Below are positions 6,731-15,229 of a DNA stretch of 33,174 bases, piece by piece. How positions within the stretch are numbered: position 1 is the first letter of the stretch; each line of letters starts with the position of its first letter. The stretch comes from Acidimicrobiaceae bacterium (lineage in GTDB: Bacteria; Actinomycetota; Acidimicrobiia; Acidimicrobiales; RAAP-2): contig PLCI01000051.1 of assembly GCA_003135595.1 (NCBI GenBank), positions 1,476-34,649 on the forward strand. Direction: 5' to 3'. The notes below the pieces were generated by a model. The model was not told the origin of the DNA, made no database searches, and saw only the letters and a list, made by a program, of their open reading frames with translations. A program made the translations under genes and the position numbers.

Positions 6731-7903
6731 GTGCGACTCTTCGGTATGTCTCGTCTTTTGGTTGGTGCGCTGTCGGCCGGCCTAATCACGCTCGCGGTCC
6801 CGGTCGAAGCGGGTGCGTCGGTCAAGGTAACCCAGCAATGGGCGCTGTCAGGTGGTGCAGGCGACCAGTTCGGCTTCGACACGGCGCTGCAGGGCAACAC
6901 GCTCGTTGTGGGCGACGCGAACCACAACGGCTCGGGCGCGGTCTTCGTGTACACGCATACAAAGTCTGTCTGGACCAAAGAAGCGACGCTGACCGGCAAG
7001 GACACGATTGCCGGCGACTCGTTTGGCAACGCGGTGGCGCTCCAGGGCTCGACGCTCGTGATCGGCGCGCAGGGTCACAACGGTGCCCGAGGCTCGATCT
7101 ATGTCTTCACGGGGTCCGGCAAGTCCTGGAAACAGACCCAAGAGCTCACGGTCACCCCGTCGGGCGCCTACGGGCAGTTCGGGTGGTCCGTCGCGATCTC
7201 GGGATCGACCATCGTCGCAGGCGCGCCCAATGTCTCGGGTGCAGCGTTCGTCTTCACCAAGTCCGGCCTCGGCTCATGGACACTGCGCAAGCAGCTGACC
7301 GCGAGCGATCAGGTCAACGGCGACGGCTTCGGGTACACCGAGGCGGTCAACGGATCCACGATCTTCGTGGGCTCGCCGTACCACGGCGCGACCGCCGGCG
7401 AGGTCTACGTCTTCACCGGCTCGGGCAACTCGTGGAAGCAGCGCACCGAGTTCCGAGGGAAGGACACCGTCGCGAGTGACAACTTCGGCCTGGGCGAGCT
7501 TGTGGCATCTGGCTCCGACGTGTTGGTCGCGGCGCCCTTCCACGCGACGGGCGCCGGCGCGGCCTACGTATTCACCGGGTCTGGCGGGACTTGGAAGCAG
7601 CAGGCCGAGCTCAAGGGCAAGGACACCGCGGCCGGCGACCACTTCGGCTTCGGCGAGGCGATCGATGGCAGCACCATTGTCATCGGCGCAGACCGCCACG
7701 TACCTGGCGGCGTCGCGTACGTGTTCACTCGCTCCGGCACCACTTGGAAGCAGCAGGCCGAGTTCAAGGGCAAGAACACGACGACCGGCGACGTGTTCGG
7801 ACGCTCGGTGAGCCTGTCCGCGACCGGGTCAGTCGTGACGGCGGCAGTGGGCGCGCCGTTCCATGCCAGCAACGCTGGCAGCGTCTACCTCTTCCGAGTC
7901 TGA
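6731..7903 (+). CDS. Secreted FG-GAP-like seven-repeat beta-propeller protein
   Basis: A 390-residue exported protein. A signal peptide (SRLLVGALSAGLITLAVPVEAGA) precedes seven similar repeats of about 50 residues. Each carries a GDxFG element (GDQFG, GDSFG, YGQFG, GDGFG, SDNFG, GDHFG, GDVFG), then a GSTLVIGA-like strand, then a GxxYVFTGSGxxWKQ strand and an AELKGKDT turn. This matches FG-GAP/integrin-alpha-like propellers, and seven blades would close one ring. No catalytic residues can be identified, so binding or surface display is the likely role. GTG at 6731 is chosen because GGGAGG precedes it with good spacing; an in-frame ATG 15 bp later is an alternative. A 16-bp-stem hairpin follows the gene. 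Confidence 0.85.
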   Translation: MRLFGMSRLLVGALSAGLITLAVPVEAGASVKVTQQWALSGGAGDQFGFDTALQGNTLVVGDANHNGSGAVFVYTHTKSVWTKEATLTGKDTIAGDSFGNAVALQGSTLVIGAQGHNGARGSIYVFTGSGKSWKQTQELTVTPSGAYGQFGWSVAISGSTIVAGAPNVSGAAFVFTKSGLGSWTLRKQLTASDQVNGDGFGYTEAVNGSTIFVGSPYHGATAGEVYVFTGSGNSWKQRTEFRGKDTVASDNFGLGELVASGSDVLVAAPFHATGAGAAYVFTGSGGTWKQQAELKGKDTAAGDHFGFGEAIDGSTIVIGADRHVPGGVAYVFTRSGTTWKQQAEFKGKNTTTGDVFGRSVSLSATGSVVTAAVGAPFHASNAGSVYLFRV

Positions 7904-7929
7904 GGGCATTCGAAGTCTCTGCTTGCGAG

Positions 7930-7966
7930 ATCTGGTCACGCGCGGCCACGCCGCGCGTGACCAGAT
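7930..7966. terminator. Strong 16-bp inverted repeat after the FG-GAP gene
   Basis: Bases 7930-7945 and 7951-7966 are perfectly complementary over 16 bp with a 5-nt loop (CCACG). The stem is very GC-rich in its inner half. It lies 27 bp after the propeller stop codon and 37 bp before tRNA-Lys, so it probably ends the mRNA. There is no T-run, so it is not a classical intrinsic terminator; a protein-binding dyad is possible. Confidence 0.6.
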
Positions 7967-8002
7967 GCGAAGCCGCCACAGCCACTCAGATACGGTTTGG
8001 CG

Positions 8003-8075
8003 GGGCCGCTAGCTCATCCGGAAGAGCAGGGGACTTTTAATCCCAAGGTGCCGGGATCGAGACCCGGGCGGCCCA
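8003..8075 (+). tRNA. tRNA-Lys (anticodon UUU), no encoded CCA
   Basis: The 73-nt cloverleaf folds well: acceptor GGGCCGC with GCGGCCC (7/7), D-stem GCTC with GAGC, anticodon loop CTTTTAA with anticodon TTT, and T-stem CCGGG with CCCGG, then discriminator A. The 3' CCA is not encoded. Several positions are unusual: a G-A mismatch at the top of the anticodon stem (27-43), a T-loop reading ATCGAGA with A instead of T at position 54, and a T at position 15 of the D-loop. It may be functional or a slightly degenerate copy. A second copy of its T-arm lies 196 bp downstream. Confidence 0.85.
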
Positions 8076-8242
8076 CAGAATTCGGCCAGTTCAGGCGGGT
8101 TGCGCGCTTCACGTGCGGATTCGCATTTGCTACTCCTTGCTACTAGCGAGCTAGAGGACGGCAATCGAAGGGATGGAAATCTCGCCAGGCCAAGTCAGAT
8201 CGATCTCGGGGGTCGTCCCGGGCGTTTCTGCCCCGATCCAAT

Positions 8243-8267
8243 GGTGCCGGGATCGAGATCCGGGCGG
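8243..8267 (+). repeat. Duplicated 3' fragment of tRNA-Lys (candidate att-like or relic copy)
   Basis: These 25 bases match 8047-8071 of tRNA-Lys at 24 of 25 positions (C to T at one base), covering the variable-loop end, the complete T-arm and four bases of the acceptor strand. The similarity continues weakly a few bases upstream and stops abruptly downstream at GGTTTCC. The copies are in direct orientation and 196 bp apart. Integrases commonly use tRNA 3' ends as attachment sites and leave such duplications, but no integrase gene is present between or near them. Confidence 0.75.
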
Positions 8268-8328
8268 TTTCCTATGCGCCAGTTGAAGTCTTGGGCCGCG
8301 CCGGCGAATCTGGACGTACCTTTCACGC

Positions 8329-10097
8329 ATGCTCCGCGGCGTCGTCCCGAAATTCCTGGTCGCTACCGCGATGGGCGCGATGGTGCTTCTTGGAGCCAGC
8401 GAATTTGCCTCGGCCGAGCCTGGTTTCTCACCGGTCCAGGTAATGCCAAAACCTCCAGGATTTCCTGGCTGGGGCTCTTTGTCCTGCGCGTCGGCGACGT
8501 CCTGCACCGCGGTGGCCGGCCCGGGAGCAGCAGGCGTCTTGATGGCGGTCACCGAGTCGTTGGGCACGTGGGGGGCACCGGTGACGGTCGCGCTTCCGCC
8601 AGGCGATGTCACTGGAGGATTGAACGACGTCTCGTGTCCGTCGGTTGGCGACTGCGTTGCTGTTGGTTACGCAGTGTCGACTCTCGGTGCAACACAGCCA
8701 TTGATCGTGTCCGAAGTATCCGGGACGTGGGGAACGCCGATTATTGCAGCGCCACCCCCGGGTGCACCGACAGGTGCCCAGGAACTCGCCGAGCATTCGG
8801 GTGTGGCGTGCAGCTCGGTCGGTAACTGCACGGCGGTTGGGTCATATCGAGGCGCCGACAGCAACGGACATCCCATGGTCGAGGTTGAGTCCTCCGGAAG
8901 CTGGGGTGCGACGCTGTCCCTCCCCGCCGCCACCGGCTCGAGCCAGCTGCCGCGCGTCTCGTGCACGTCGCCGGGCAACTGCACCGTCGTCGCCGAAACG
9001 AACTCGTGGACGGAGACGGCAGGGACATGGGGGACACCAACCCTGATCGCGCCATCTCCCGGGACCCCCTACTCGGTCTTCTTCGCGGCTGACGTCGCTT
9101 GCCCGAGCGCAACAACCTGCATAGCCGTAGGTCACGTGAGCAGCGATCGGAACTGGCAACCGGCCGTCGTGACCGCCACGTCCGGGACGTGGGGCTCGCT
9201 CAGCCTCCTTTCGACGCCGATCCTCTCGCCGGACACCGGCGTGTCCGGTCTCGGTGCCATTTCGTGTCAGGCGACCGTGTGCGTGGCAGTCGGATCCGCC
9301 TCGAACGACTTCGGCCCTAATCAGCAGGACTATCCGATCGCCGTGACCTGGTCGAGCGGACGTGGAGTTCGATGGGACTGGAGGACGTCGACCCGGCTGG
9401 AGCGGGCCAGAGAGACGGATCGTTCCCCACTTCCGTGGCGTGCACCTCAGCGACACAGTGCCTCACCATCGGTCTTGCCGGCGTCTACACGTGGTCAGGG
9501 GGGCCATTCGGGGTGTATGAGTACTCGGCGGTCATCACGCCCGTGCGACCGGTCATCGCGCCCGGTCCTCCTGCTGCCGTCGGGGCGGTGCCGACACTTG
9601 GTGGTGCAAGGGTCTCGACCTCGCCACCTGAAGACGACGGAGGCTTGCCGATCACGTCGTTTACCACGACCGCCGCTCCCGGCGGTCAATCGTGCACCTC
9701 TGCACTTGATGAGTGCAACATCACAGGGCTCGTGAACGGCCGGCAGTACGTCGTGACCGCCACGGTCAGCAACGGGTTCGCCTCGTCACCACGCGTCGTC
9801 TCGACCGCATTCGTCGTCGGCGCGGTTCCCACTGTCCCCACACTCCTCCGCGTCGCTCTTGTGGGTGACACCGCTGCCATTAGCTGGCGCGCTTCTAGCT
9901 CGCCTGCAGGTGAGCCCATACACCGCTACATCGTCCAAGCTCGGGACAATCGAGGTGGGCGCCGTGAGTGTGCGACGAGGTTGGACTCCTGCCCCATTGG
10001 AGGCCTCGTGAAGGGCCACAGGTACATGGTCTCTGTTTCCGCGATCGACGCGAGCGGCGCGTCACCTCTAGCGAGGATCCAATTCATCGCAAGTTGA
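8329..10097 (+). pseudogene. Secreted Cys-repeat propeller with two Fn3-like domains, broken by a one-base frameshift
   Basis: The first frame starts with a signal peptide (FLVATAMGAMVLLGASEFASA). It then has six repeats built on an S-C-x-S-x(3)-C-x-A-V-G core (SCASATSCTAVAG, SCPSVGDCVAVG, ACSSVGNCTAVG and so on), each closing with SGTWG. At about 9359 the reading shifts: in frame 1 the text becomes Arg-rich nonsense ending at 9735, whereas the other frame resumes perfectly as TWSSMGLED, a seventh repeat (ACTSATQCLTIG) and two Fn3-like domains ending at 10097. One missing base after 9359 would restore SSG-TWSS, the motif seen in the other repeats. So the gene is either a recent pseudogene or carries a sequence error. 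Restored, it would be about 589 residues and probably cell-surface. The frame opens at the ATG 8329 without a clear ribosome site. Confidence 0.8.
9372..10097 (+). CDS. Downstream frame of the broken gene: seventh repeat plus two Fn3-like domains
   Basis: If called alone, this 241-residue reading begins at an internal ATG (MGLEDV) with no ribosome site and no signal peptide, so it is unlikely to be made independently. It contains the last Cys repeat, then Fn3-like domain 1 (from PGPPAAVGAVPTLGG, with the Cys pair SCTSALDECNITGLVNG) and Fn3-like domain 2 (from VPTLLRVALVGD, with ECATRLDSCPIGGLVKG). The Cys-x(6)-C-x-I-x-G-L-V-x-G pattern closely matches the two secreted proteins encoded at 30505-31981, so these domains belong to one family. 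Confidence 0.6.
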   Translation: MGLEDVDPAGAGQRDGSFPTSVACTSATQCLTIGLAGVYTWSGGPFGVYEYSAVITPVRPVIAPGPPAAVGAVPTLGGARVSTSPPEDDGGLPITSFTTTAAPGGQSCTSALDECNITGLVNGRQYVVTATVSNGFASSPRVVSTAFVVGAVPTVPTLLRVALVGDTAAISWRASSSPAGEPIHRYIVQARDNRGGRRECATRLDSCPIGGLVKGHRYMVSVSAIDASGASPLARIQFIAS

Positions 10098-10241
10098 AGG
10101 GCGGACCCCAGAAGCCTTCTCAGACCGTTTCGGGAGAGGGACCGCCGTCCCTGAGCTCGACGGTTGCGCCGTCTGCGCGTCTGTATCGGATAACCCGACA
10201 TCCCCAGATCCGAGCGTTCGTAGCCAATCTTGATGATCGAG

Positions 10242-10859
10242 CTACTCGATGCCGTGCTCGAGCGCGTACCGGATGAGCTCGTTGCGCCTCGTCAGGTGCA
10301 GCTTGCCCAGGATGTTGCGAACGTGGTTCTCGACGGTCTTCTCCGAGATGAAGAGCGCTTCACCGACCTCTCGATACGAGTGACCTCTGGCGACGAGCTG
10401 CAGCACCTCGCGCTCGCGCTCGGAGAGCGCTCCGGCGTCCTTGCGCATCTTCGCGATCCGTCGGAACTCCGTGAGCACGAGCGCGGCCAGCGCCGGGGAG
10501 AAGACCGGCTCGCCGCGCGCCGCCGCGACGAGGGAGGCACGCAGCTCGTCCGAGGGCGTCGACTTGACAAGGTACCCGATCGCGCCTGCCGCGACGGCGT
10601 CGAGCAGGTCGCGCTCTGCCTCGGACACCGTGAGGATGACGACCGGCGTTGACGGGGCGCATGCCTGGACCACCGCGATGCCACCGCCTTCGGGCATCCG
10701 GAGGTCGCACAGCACCAGGTCCGGCTTGAACTCCTGGACCGCTGCGATCGCGTCACGTGCGTTGGTCGCCGTTGCCACGACCTCGAACCGTTCGCCGAGC
10801 TCCTGGGTGACGCCCCGAAGCCAGATCGGGTGGTCGTCGGCCACCACCACGCGGATCAC
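10242..10859 (-). CDS. NarL/LuxR-family response regulator
   Basis: A 205-residue two-component regulator. The receiver domain spans about residues 1-118, with the acidic pocket ADDHP (D8, D9), phospho-acceptor D52 in VLCDLRMP, the conserved Thr in VVILTVSEA and Lys in GYLVKS. A linker leads to a C-terminal LuxR helix-turn-helix: LSEREREVLQLVARGHSYRE, then ISEKTVENHVRNILGKL. It is expected to dimerise and activate or repress promoters when phosphorylated by the kinase encoded just upstream. GTG at 10859 is chosen because it overlaps the kinase stop by 4 bp (GTGA); a GTG six bases earlier is also possible. No strong terminator follows, only a weak 6-bp hairpin at 10137-10152. Confidence 0.93.
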   Translation of the reverse strand: MIRVVVADDHPIWLRGVTQELGERFEVVATATNARDAIAAVQEFKPDLVLCDLRMPEGGGIAVVQACAPSTPVVILTVSEAERDLLDAVAAGAIGYLVKSTPSDELRASLVAAARGEPVFSPALAALVLTEFRRIAKMRKDAGALSEREREVLQLVARGHSYREVGEALFISEKTVENHVRNILGKLHLTRRNELIRYALEHGIE

Positions 10860-11977
10860 GCCCACAGTCTCACCTCGACACCCATGCCGTCTCGAGCCAC
10901 AAGCTCGACTCGGCCGTCGATCTCCCTGGCGCGCCCTCGAATGGAGCTCGTCAGGCCAAGTCCTTCACGCACGGACTCCACGTCGAAGCCGACCCCGTCG
11001 TCCTTGACCGAACAGAAGAGCCCCTTTCTGCCGAACGGCTCGACGAAAACCGTCACTTTCGCAGCACGTGCGTGCTTGCCGACGTTGGCGAGCGCCTCGG
11101 AGATCACGCCGAGCACCACGTCGGCTCGGTGCGCCGGCAGCGACGGGGTGTCATCAGCAACGAGGACCGTCGCACGCGTCGAGGTGTGGCGCAACTGCTT
11201 GCTCACCAGCTGCTGGATCGAGGACCGAAGCTCGCCGGCGTCAACGCGCTGTCGGCGCGATCCAGATCCGGGGAGACCCGCCTGGCCGTGGCCGATGCCC
11301 GCCAGGAACGCCCGGAGGTCGCGCTCCTGCTCCTTGGCGAGCGCGGCGAGGTCGGGATCGCCGCTCCGTCGCTCGATCACGGCCAGGGTCTGCAGCACGC
11401 CGTCGTGCAGCGTGCGGCTGACCTCGTCGCGCGCGCGGGATCTCGAGAGCGTCTCGTCATAGGCGTGGATCACTCGAACCGCGGACCCGGTTGCGACGCC
11501 GTAGACCGCGTAGAGCACGAAGGACGTGATGACCGCGAGGACGGCGCTCGAGTGGAGCGAGACGCCGTTGAGCGGAGCGGCGAGGGTGTGCGCCGCACCC
11601 ATGACCGAGCCGGCTGCGAGGCCGAGCCACGGGCCCAGCGCGACGCCCGCGCTCAGCACCCCAGCGATCGGCCACGAGCCCGCGAGACCTGCCTGCGTCG
11701 AGCCAACGTGGCCGGTCCGGAACACGAGTCCGTCAAAGAGCAGCAGCAGCGCCCCGAGGAGCACCTCGCCGCCGACGACGGGGACGCTCGTGAGCGCCGC
11801 GGGCTGAGCGACGTTCAGCCACGTGATGAGCACGGTTGCGCCGGTCGTCAGGCCGACCAGCACCGACGCGACGACGGTCATCTTCAGGGAGCCGCGCTCG
11901 GTCACGAGCGTTCCGATGACGATCGCCAGCGCGACGAGCCGGAAGATCGCGATCCCGCGAAGGAGTCCGCTCGTCAT
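10856..11977 (-). CDS. Membrane sensor histidine kinase (HisKA_3 type)
   Basis: A 373-residue kinase. About five membrane helices occupy residues 5-170 (for instance IAIFRLVALAIVIGTLV, MTVVASVLVGLTTGATVLIT and GEVLLGALLLLFDGLVF). The dimerisation domain holds the phospho-acceptor His191 in SRTLHDGVLQTLAVI. The ATPase domain has the N-box EALANVGKHARAAKV and the G1 box KDDGVGFD, followed by GLGLTSSIRGRA. There is no extracellular sensor domain, so it probably senses a membrane or lipid-linked signal, or acts with the upstream polytopic protein. Start choice: ATG 11977 has GGGAG 9 bp upstream. A GTG at 12043, in the same frame, overlaps the upstream stop by 4 bp and would add 22 residues. Either way it is translationally coupled to the genes on both sides. 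Confidence 0.9.
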   Translation of the reverse strand: MTSGLLRGIAIFRLVALAIVIGTLVTERGSLKMTVVASVLVGLTTGATVLITWLNVAQPAALTSVPVVGGEVLLGALLLLFDGLVFRTGHVGSTQAGLAGSWPIAGVLSAGVALGPWLGLAAGSVMGAAHTLAAPLNGVSLHSSAVLAVITSFVLYAVYGVATGSAVRVIHAYDETLSRSRARDEVSRTLHDGVLQTLAVIERRSGDPDLAALAKEQERDLRAFLAGIGHGQAGLPGSGSRRQRVDAGELRSSIQQLVSKQLRHTSTRATVLVADDTPSLPAHRADVVLGVISEALANVGKHARAAKVTVFVEPFGRKGLFCSVKDDGVGFDVESVREGLGLTSSIRGRAREIDGRVELVARDGMGVEVRLWA

Positions 11978-12039
11978 CGTGGAAGTCTCCCACTGCGTCT
12001 GCAACGTGCTGGAGACGACCGACTCGCCACGCGCGTTCG

Positions 12040-14844
12040 TCACCCGAAGCGGTGAAAGTGCTCGAGGAGCCTCCTCGCCATATCGATCCGGCGCTCTGCG
12101 GTCGCGCCGAGCCACAGCAGCACAGCCCCCGCGATCCCCGCGAGGAGCCACGTCGGCAGTCCCCTGACCACCGGGAAGGCGACGTGCACGGCGACGACGA
12201 CGAGACTCGCGATGCCAAGTGCGAGCGGAGCCTGCAGACGCCACCTCGAGCCGGCGGCGACGGCGAGCACGTCGAGCACGGTGACGCACGCGAGGCGTGC
12301 GGCACTCCCATGCGAGATCGCAAGTGCCGTGCTCGGTACAAGCCCAAGCAGCAACCCTGGGCCGTAGGCGGGCCACGATGTCGCGGCGCCTTCGAGGCGA
12401 CTCGTGCGCCGCGCGACCGCACCGATCCCGACGAGCACGGCGGCCGACGGCCAGGTGTAGGCCTCGACCAGTCGGACGTGCGCCGTGGCGAGCCAACAGC
12501 ACGTCGCGACGGCCGCAAGGAGCGCCGCGGCGTAGCGGTAGCTCACTCGGCCCGGTCGGATCGAAGCGAGGGAGAGCGCGAGGACTGCGATGGTCGCGTC
12601 GAGCGCGCGTGCAGACCACGCCGAGGTGATCAAGTGTGACCACGCGGGCAACGCGATCCCAGCGAGGGCGACGCCCTCGGCGATCGCACGCGACCTCGAT
12701 GTCGCGCCGGTCCCTGAGATCCAGGGCTCTCGGCTGAGCACGAGAAGGACCGACGCTGCGACGACGACGGCTGTCCCTGTCGCTTCCGTCGAAGCGTGCA
12801 GGATCGCACCCTCGCAACCAACGAGGGCCAGGGTCACGACGAGTGCCGCGACTCGGCCAACCTCGCCGAGGATGGCGCTCCGAGACGACACGGCAACGAC
12901 GACCGCCCAGGAGAGCACGACGCCGAGGCCGAGGGCGGTGGCTTCCGCCGTCGCGGCGCACCAGCCGAGACCCGAGATGCCGACGACCCCCGCCATCGCG
13001 GCCGGCACGATCGACGCAAGTTGCTTGCATGGCCCCCGCGCTCCGACAGCGCTGAGAGCGGTGAGCACCGAGCCGGCGACCAGATCGACCACGATGGCGC
13101 CGCCGATGTGGAGGTGAAAGGCGAACGGAGCATCGACGATGGTGGCGACGACGGTCGTGGCGAGAGCTGCCAGCACGGGGCGCATCGGGAGCCGACGGCC
13201 GCGCGGGACCAGACAGAGGACGAGGATCGCTGCCAGCACGCCGAGCTGAGCGATCGACAGAGCCGTGGGTCGCAGCGCCAGGGTCCCGGCGACCACGACG
13301 TGGTTGCTCGGGAGCGACAGGGAGCCGGTCCATCGAGCCCGCCACCACTCGAGGGGTGCGAGGAGCGCGACCACGGAGGCTGCCAGCTCGACGATCACGC
13401 CGGTACCCGCCGTCCCAAGTGCGAGCACTCGAAGCTCGCGCGACGCGGCGCGGTCGAACCAGCTCAGCACGACGACGACGAGCGTGGTTGCGGCGAGGCA
13501 TGCCGTGACCTGCCAGGAGCCGCGCGTGGCGAGTGCCGCTGCAGTGGTGCCGACGGATCCAACGACGACCGTGGCCCCGGCCACCGCACGGATGGCCCTG
13601 CGGTCAGGCGCCGGGACGCGCGCGCCAGCAAGCAAGAAGACCACGGCGACTCCCACGGCAGCAGCGCCCATCCAGTCTGTTGGGATCGGCGCCGACAGCG
13701 CGAAGAGGATCGCGCCTGTGACCGACACCGTCGCGGCGGCGGTCAGAGGGACGACGGCGCGCTTCTGCCACCCGAACAGCAGTCGAGTCGTGAGCGGCGC
13801 GGCCGCAGTCGTCGTGACGGCCAGCGCGGCGAGGGCGGTCGCCGCGCCGTGCGTTCCTGCGAAGAGAAGCGCCACACATGCGAAGTAGCCCCACAACGTG
13901 AGCATGCATGCCCCGCCAAGCAGGATCTGCGCGCTCAGCCTCCAGGTCGCTCGACGCCAGGCACATCTCGCCACGACAATGTCCAGCACCGCGATCGAGG
14001 CAAGCGTCGGGACGTGCCACGTTGGTTGCGCGCCGCGTGCCGCGAAGGCTGGTGTGGCGAGTGACACCAGCAGCGGCACCACCACGAGGAAGGCAAGCGC
14101 CGACGCGACGCGGCCCACCACGAGCCGGACCGAGCCCATGACCAAGCCCAGGGCTCCGACCGCCAGCGCCCCGATCGTCCACCAGGCTTCGGGCGAGAGT
14201 GACGTGCCGACGCCGGCGCGACGGAAGAGCGCCCAGTCGATGGCCGCCATTGCCAGGCCGACGGACCCGATTGCCTCGGCCGTCATGGGCAGTCGCCTGC
14301 GGGCAACCAGTGCGGCTCCAAGGACCACCAGCGTCACCGCGCTCAGGACGACCGCACGACCGCCGGGTCCGAGGTGCGTCCACTCGTAGCCACCGAATCC
14401 AAGCGCCGAGAAGGCGAGCAGTATGGCGCCGGTCCAGAGCAGGAAGTTTCTCGCGCTTGAGATCGACACTTCGGTCGATGCGTTCCGAGGGAGTCGCTGT
14501 GAACGAACCGCGTCGATGCCGTCACTGACACGATCCCCGTCGTGCACGGTAGTTGCGGCGTCGCCTCGAGCATGGAGTGAGGCTGCCGTGATCAGCCGCT
14601 CGCGCTCGTCGGACAGCCACCGCAGTTCGTGCTGGATGCGCTCCTGGTCGTGATGCAACCGCCACTGGCGACTCGCATTCATGCGAAGTTGTTGCGCCTC
14701 TGATCCGTTGAGCAGGATGCCGCAGGACCCGCAGTAGACGTGCCGTGGATCCCTGTCCCTGCCGCACGCGGGGCACCCGGTCGGGGTTGCTGAAGTCGAG
14801 ATGGGGACGTCTGAAGGTGGGTTGTAGGACATCTCTCGCAGCAT
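12040..14844 (-). CDS. Zinc-ribbon polytopic membrane protein (SCO7613 C-terminal domain-like)
   Basis: A 934-residue protein. A four-cysteine zinc ribbon opens it (C24-x2-C27, C38-x2-C41 in GCPACG...VYCGSCG), followed by a charged helical stretch (HHDQERIQHELRWLSDERER, a short coiled coil). From residue 130 on there are many hydrophobic helices, probably 20 or more, ending in PTWLLAGIAGAVLLWLGATAERR. This arrangement matches large actinobacterial proteins annotated as SCO7613 C-terminal domain-containing membrane proteins, whose function is unknown. It is the first gene of an operon with the histidine kinase and response regulator, and its stop overlaps a possible kinase start. That coupling suggests it supplies or detects the signal. 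Two ATG starts (14844 and 14832) are possible, neither with a strong ribosome site. Confidence 0.82.
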   Translation of the reverse strand: MLREMSYNPPSDVPISTSATPTGCPACGRDRDPRHVYCGSCGILLNGSEAQQLRMNASRQWRLHHDQERIQHELRWLSDERERLITAASLHARGDAATTVHDGDRVSDGIDAVRSQRLPRNASTEVSISSARNFLLWTGAILLAFSALGFGGYEWTHLGPGGRAVVLSAVTLVVLGAALVARRRLPMTAEAIGSVGLAMAAIDWALFRRAGVGTSLSPEAWWTIGALAVGALGLVMGSVRLVVGRVASALAFLVVVPLLVSLATPAFAARGAQPTWHVPTLASIAVLDIVVARCAWRRATWRLSAQILLGGACMLTLWGYFACVALLFAGTHGAATALAALAVTTTAAAPLTTRLLFGWQKRAVVPLTAAATVSVTGAILFALSAPIPTDWMGAAAVGVAVVFLLAGARVPAPDRRAIRAVAGATVVVGSVGTTAAALATRGSWQVTACLAATTLVVVVLSWFDRAASRELRVLALGTAGTGVIVELAASVVALLAPLEWWRARWTGSLSLPSNHVVVAGTLALRPTALSIAQLGVLAAILVLCLVPRGRRLPMRPVLAALATTVVATIVDAPFAFHLHIGGAIVVDLVAGSVLTALSAVGARGPCKQLASIVPAAMAGVVGISGLGWCAATAEATALGLGVVLSWAVVVAVSSRSAILGEVGRVAALVVTLALVGCEGAILHASTEATGTAVVVAASVLLVLSREPWISGTGATSRSRAIAEGVALAGIALPAWSHLITSAWSARALDATIAVLALSLASIRPGRVSYRYAAALLAAVATCCWLATAHVRLVEAYTWPSAAVLVGIGAVARRTSRLEGAATSWPAYGPGLLLGLVPSTALAISHGSAARLACVTVLDVLAVAAGSRWRLQAPLALGIASLVVVAVHVAFPVVRGLPTWLLAGIAGAVLLWLGATAERRIDMARRLLEHFHRFG

Positions 14845-15229
14845 CCCGTCGAGTGCCGTGACTTACCATCGGCGATTGCCCTCACTCTGGGCTGGGGGAG
14901 CCCCAAATCGCTTGGAACCCCACTCGTCAATGACCGCTGCCACACCGCCTGTGCGCAGCGTGGACAGGCGGCGTCGGGTCAGCGAATTGTGCCCCGCTCC
15001 TCCGACCGCTCAGCCTGGCGACATCTGCGCACGGCTCGAAGGTCGATCTCGAGGAACTCGTCGCCATCCTCGAGGGCGATCCATCCCACGGTGGCGGGCG
15101 AATCGACCATCGCACGTACTCGACATCTTGTGCCTACAAGATTTGTGGCCAACTTGTATGGCGTATTGGGAGATGAGTGCAGCCCTGGGACTCGAGCCCT
15201 AAGCGCTGCCCGAACTCAGGCCCGGGAAG
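14845..15229. other. Intergenic region without a supported gene
   Basis: No convincing coding frame is seen in these 385 bp; the frames present are Arg-rich and lack ribosome sites. The only clear structure is the perfect hairpin ATCTTGT-GCCT-ACAAGAT at 15125-15142, in a locally AT-richer patch that contains further TTGT repeats. It lies between the promoter end of the zinc-ribbon operon and the 3' end of the lipoprotein gene. Confidence 0.5.
15125..15142. repeat. Short perfect hairpin (7-bp stem, 4-nt loop)
   Basis: ATCTTGT and ACAAGAT pair around GCCT. The stem is AT-rich and lies well away from the starts of the flanking genes. It could be an operator for the upstream region of the zinc-ribbon operon or part of a decayed element. 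It resembles neither a LexA box nor a terminator. Confidence 0.4.

Noticed and set aside
8076..8242. Integrase or small gene between the tRNA and its 3' copy
   Set aside because: The segment is 167 bp with no protein-like frame; it cannot hold an integrase.
9351..9375. Programmed ribosomal frameshift in the propeller-Fn3 gene
   Set aside because: There is no slippery heptamer or downstream stem, and the needed shift fits a simple one-base deletion better.
10137..10152. Small hairpin AGGGAC-CGCC-GTCCCT between convergent genes
   Set aside because: A stem of only 6 bp with no T-run; too weak to call a terminator.
12796..14064. 422-codon open frame opposite the zinc-ribbon membrane protein
   Set aside because: Its composition (Arg, Asp, Gly, His) is typical of the antisense of hydrophobic codons; no start context.
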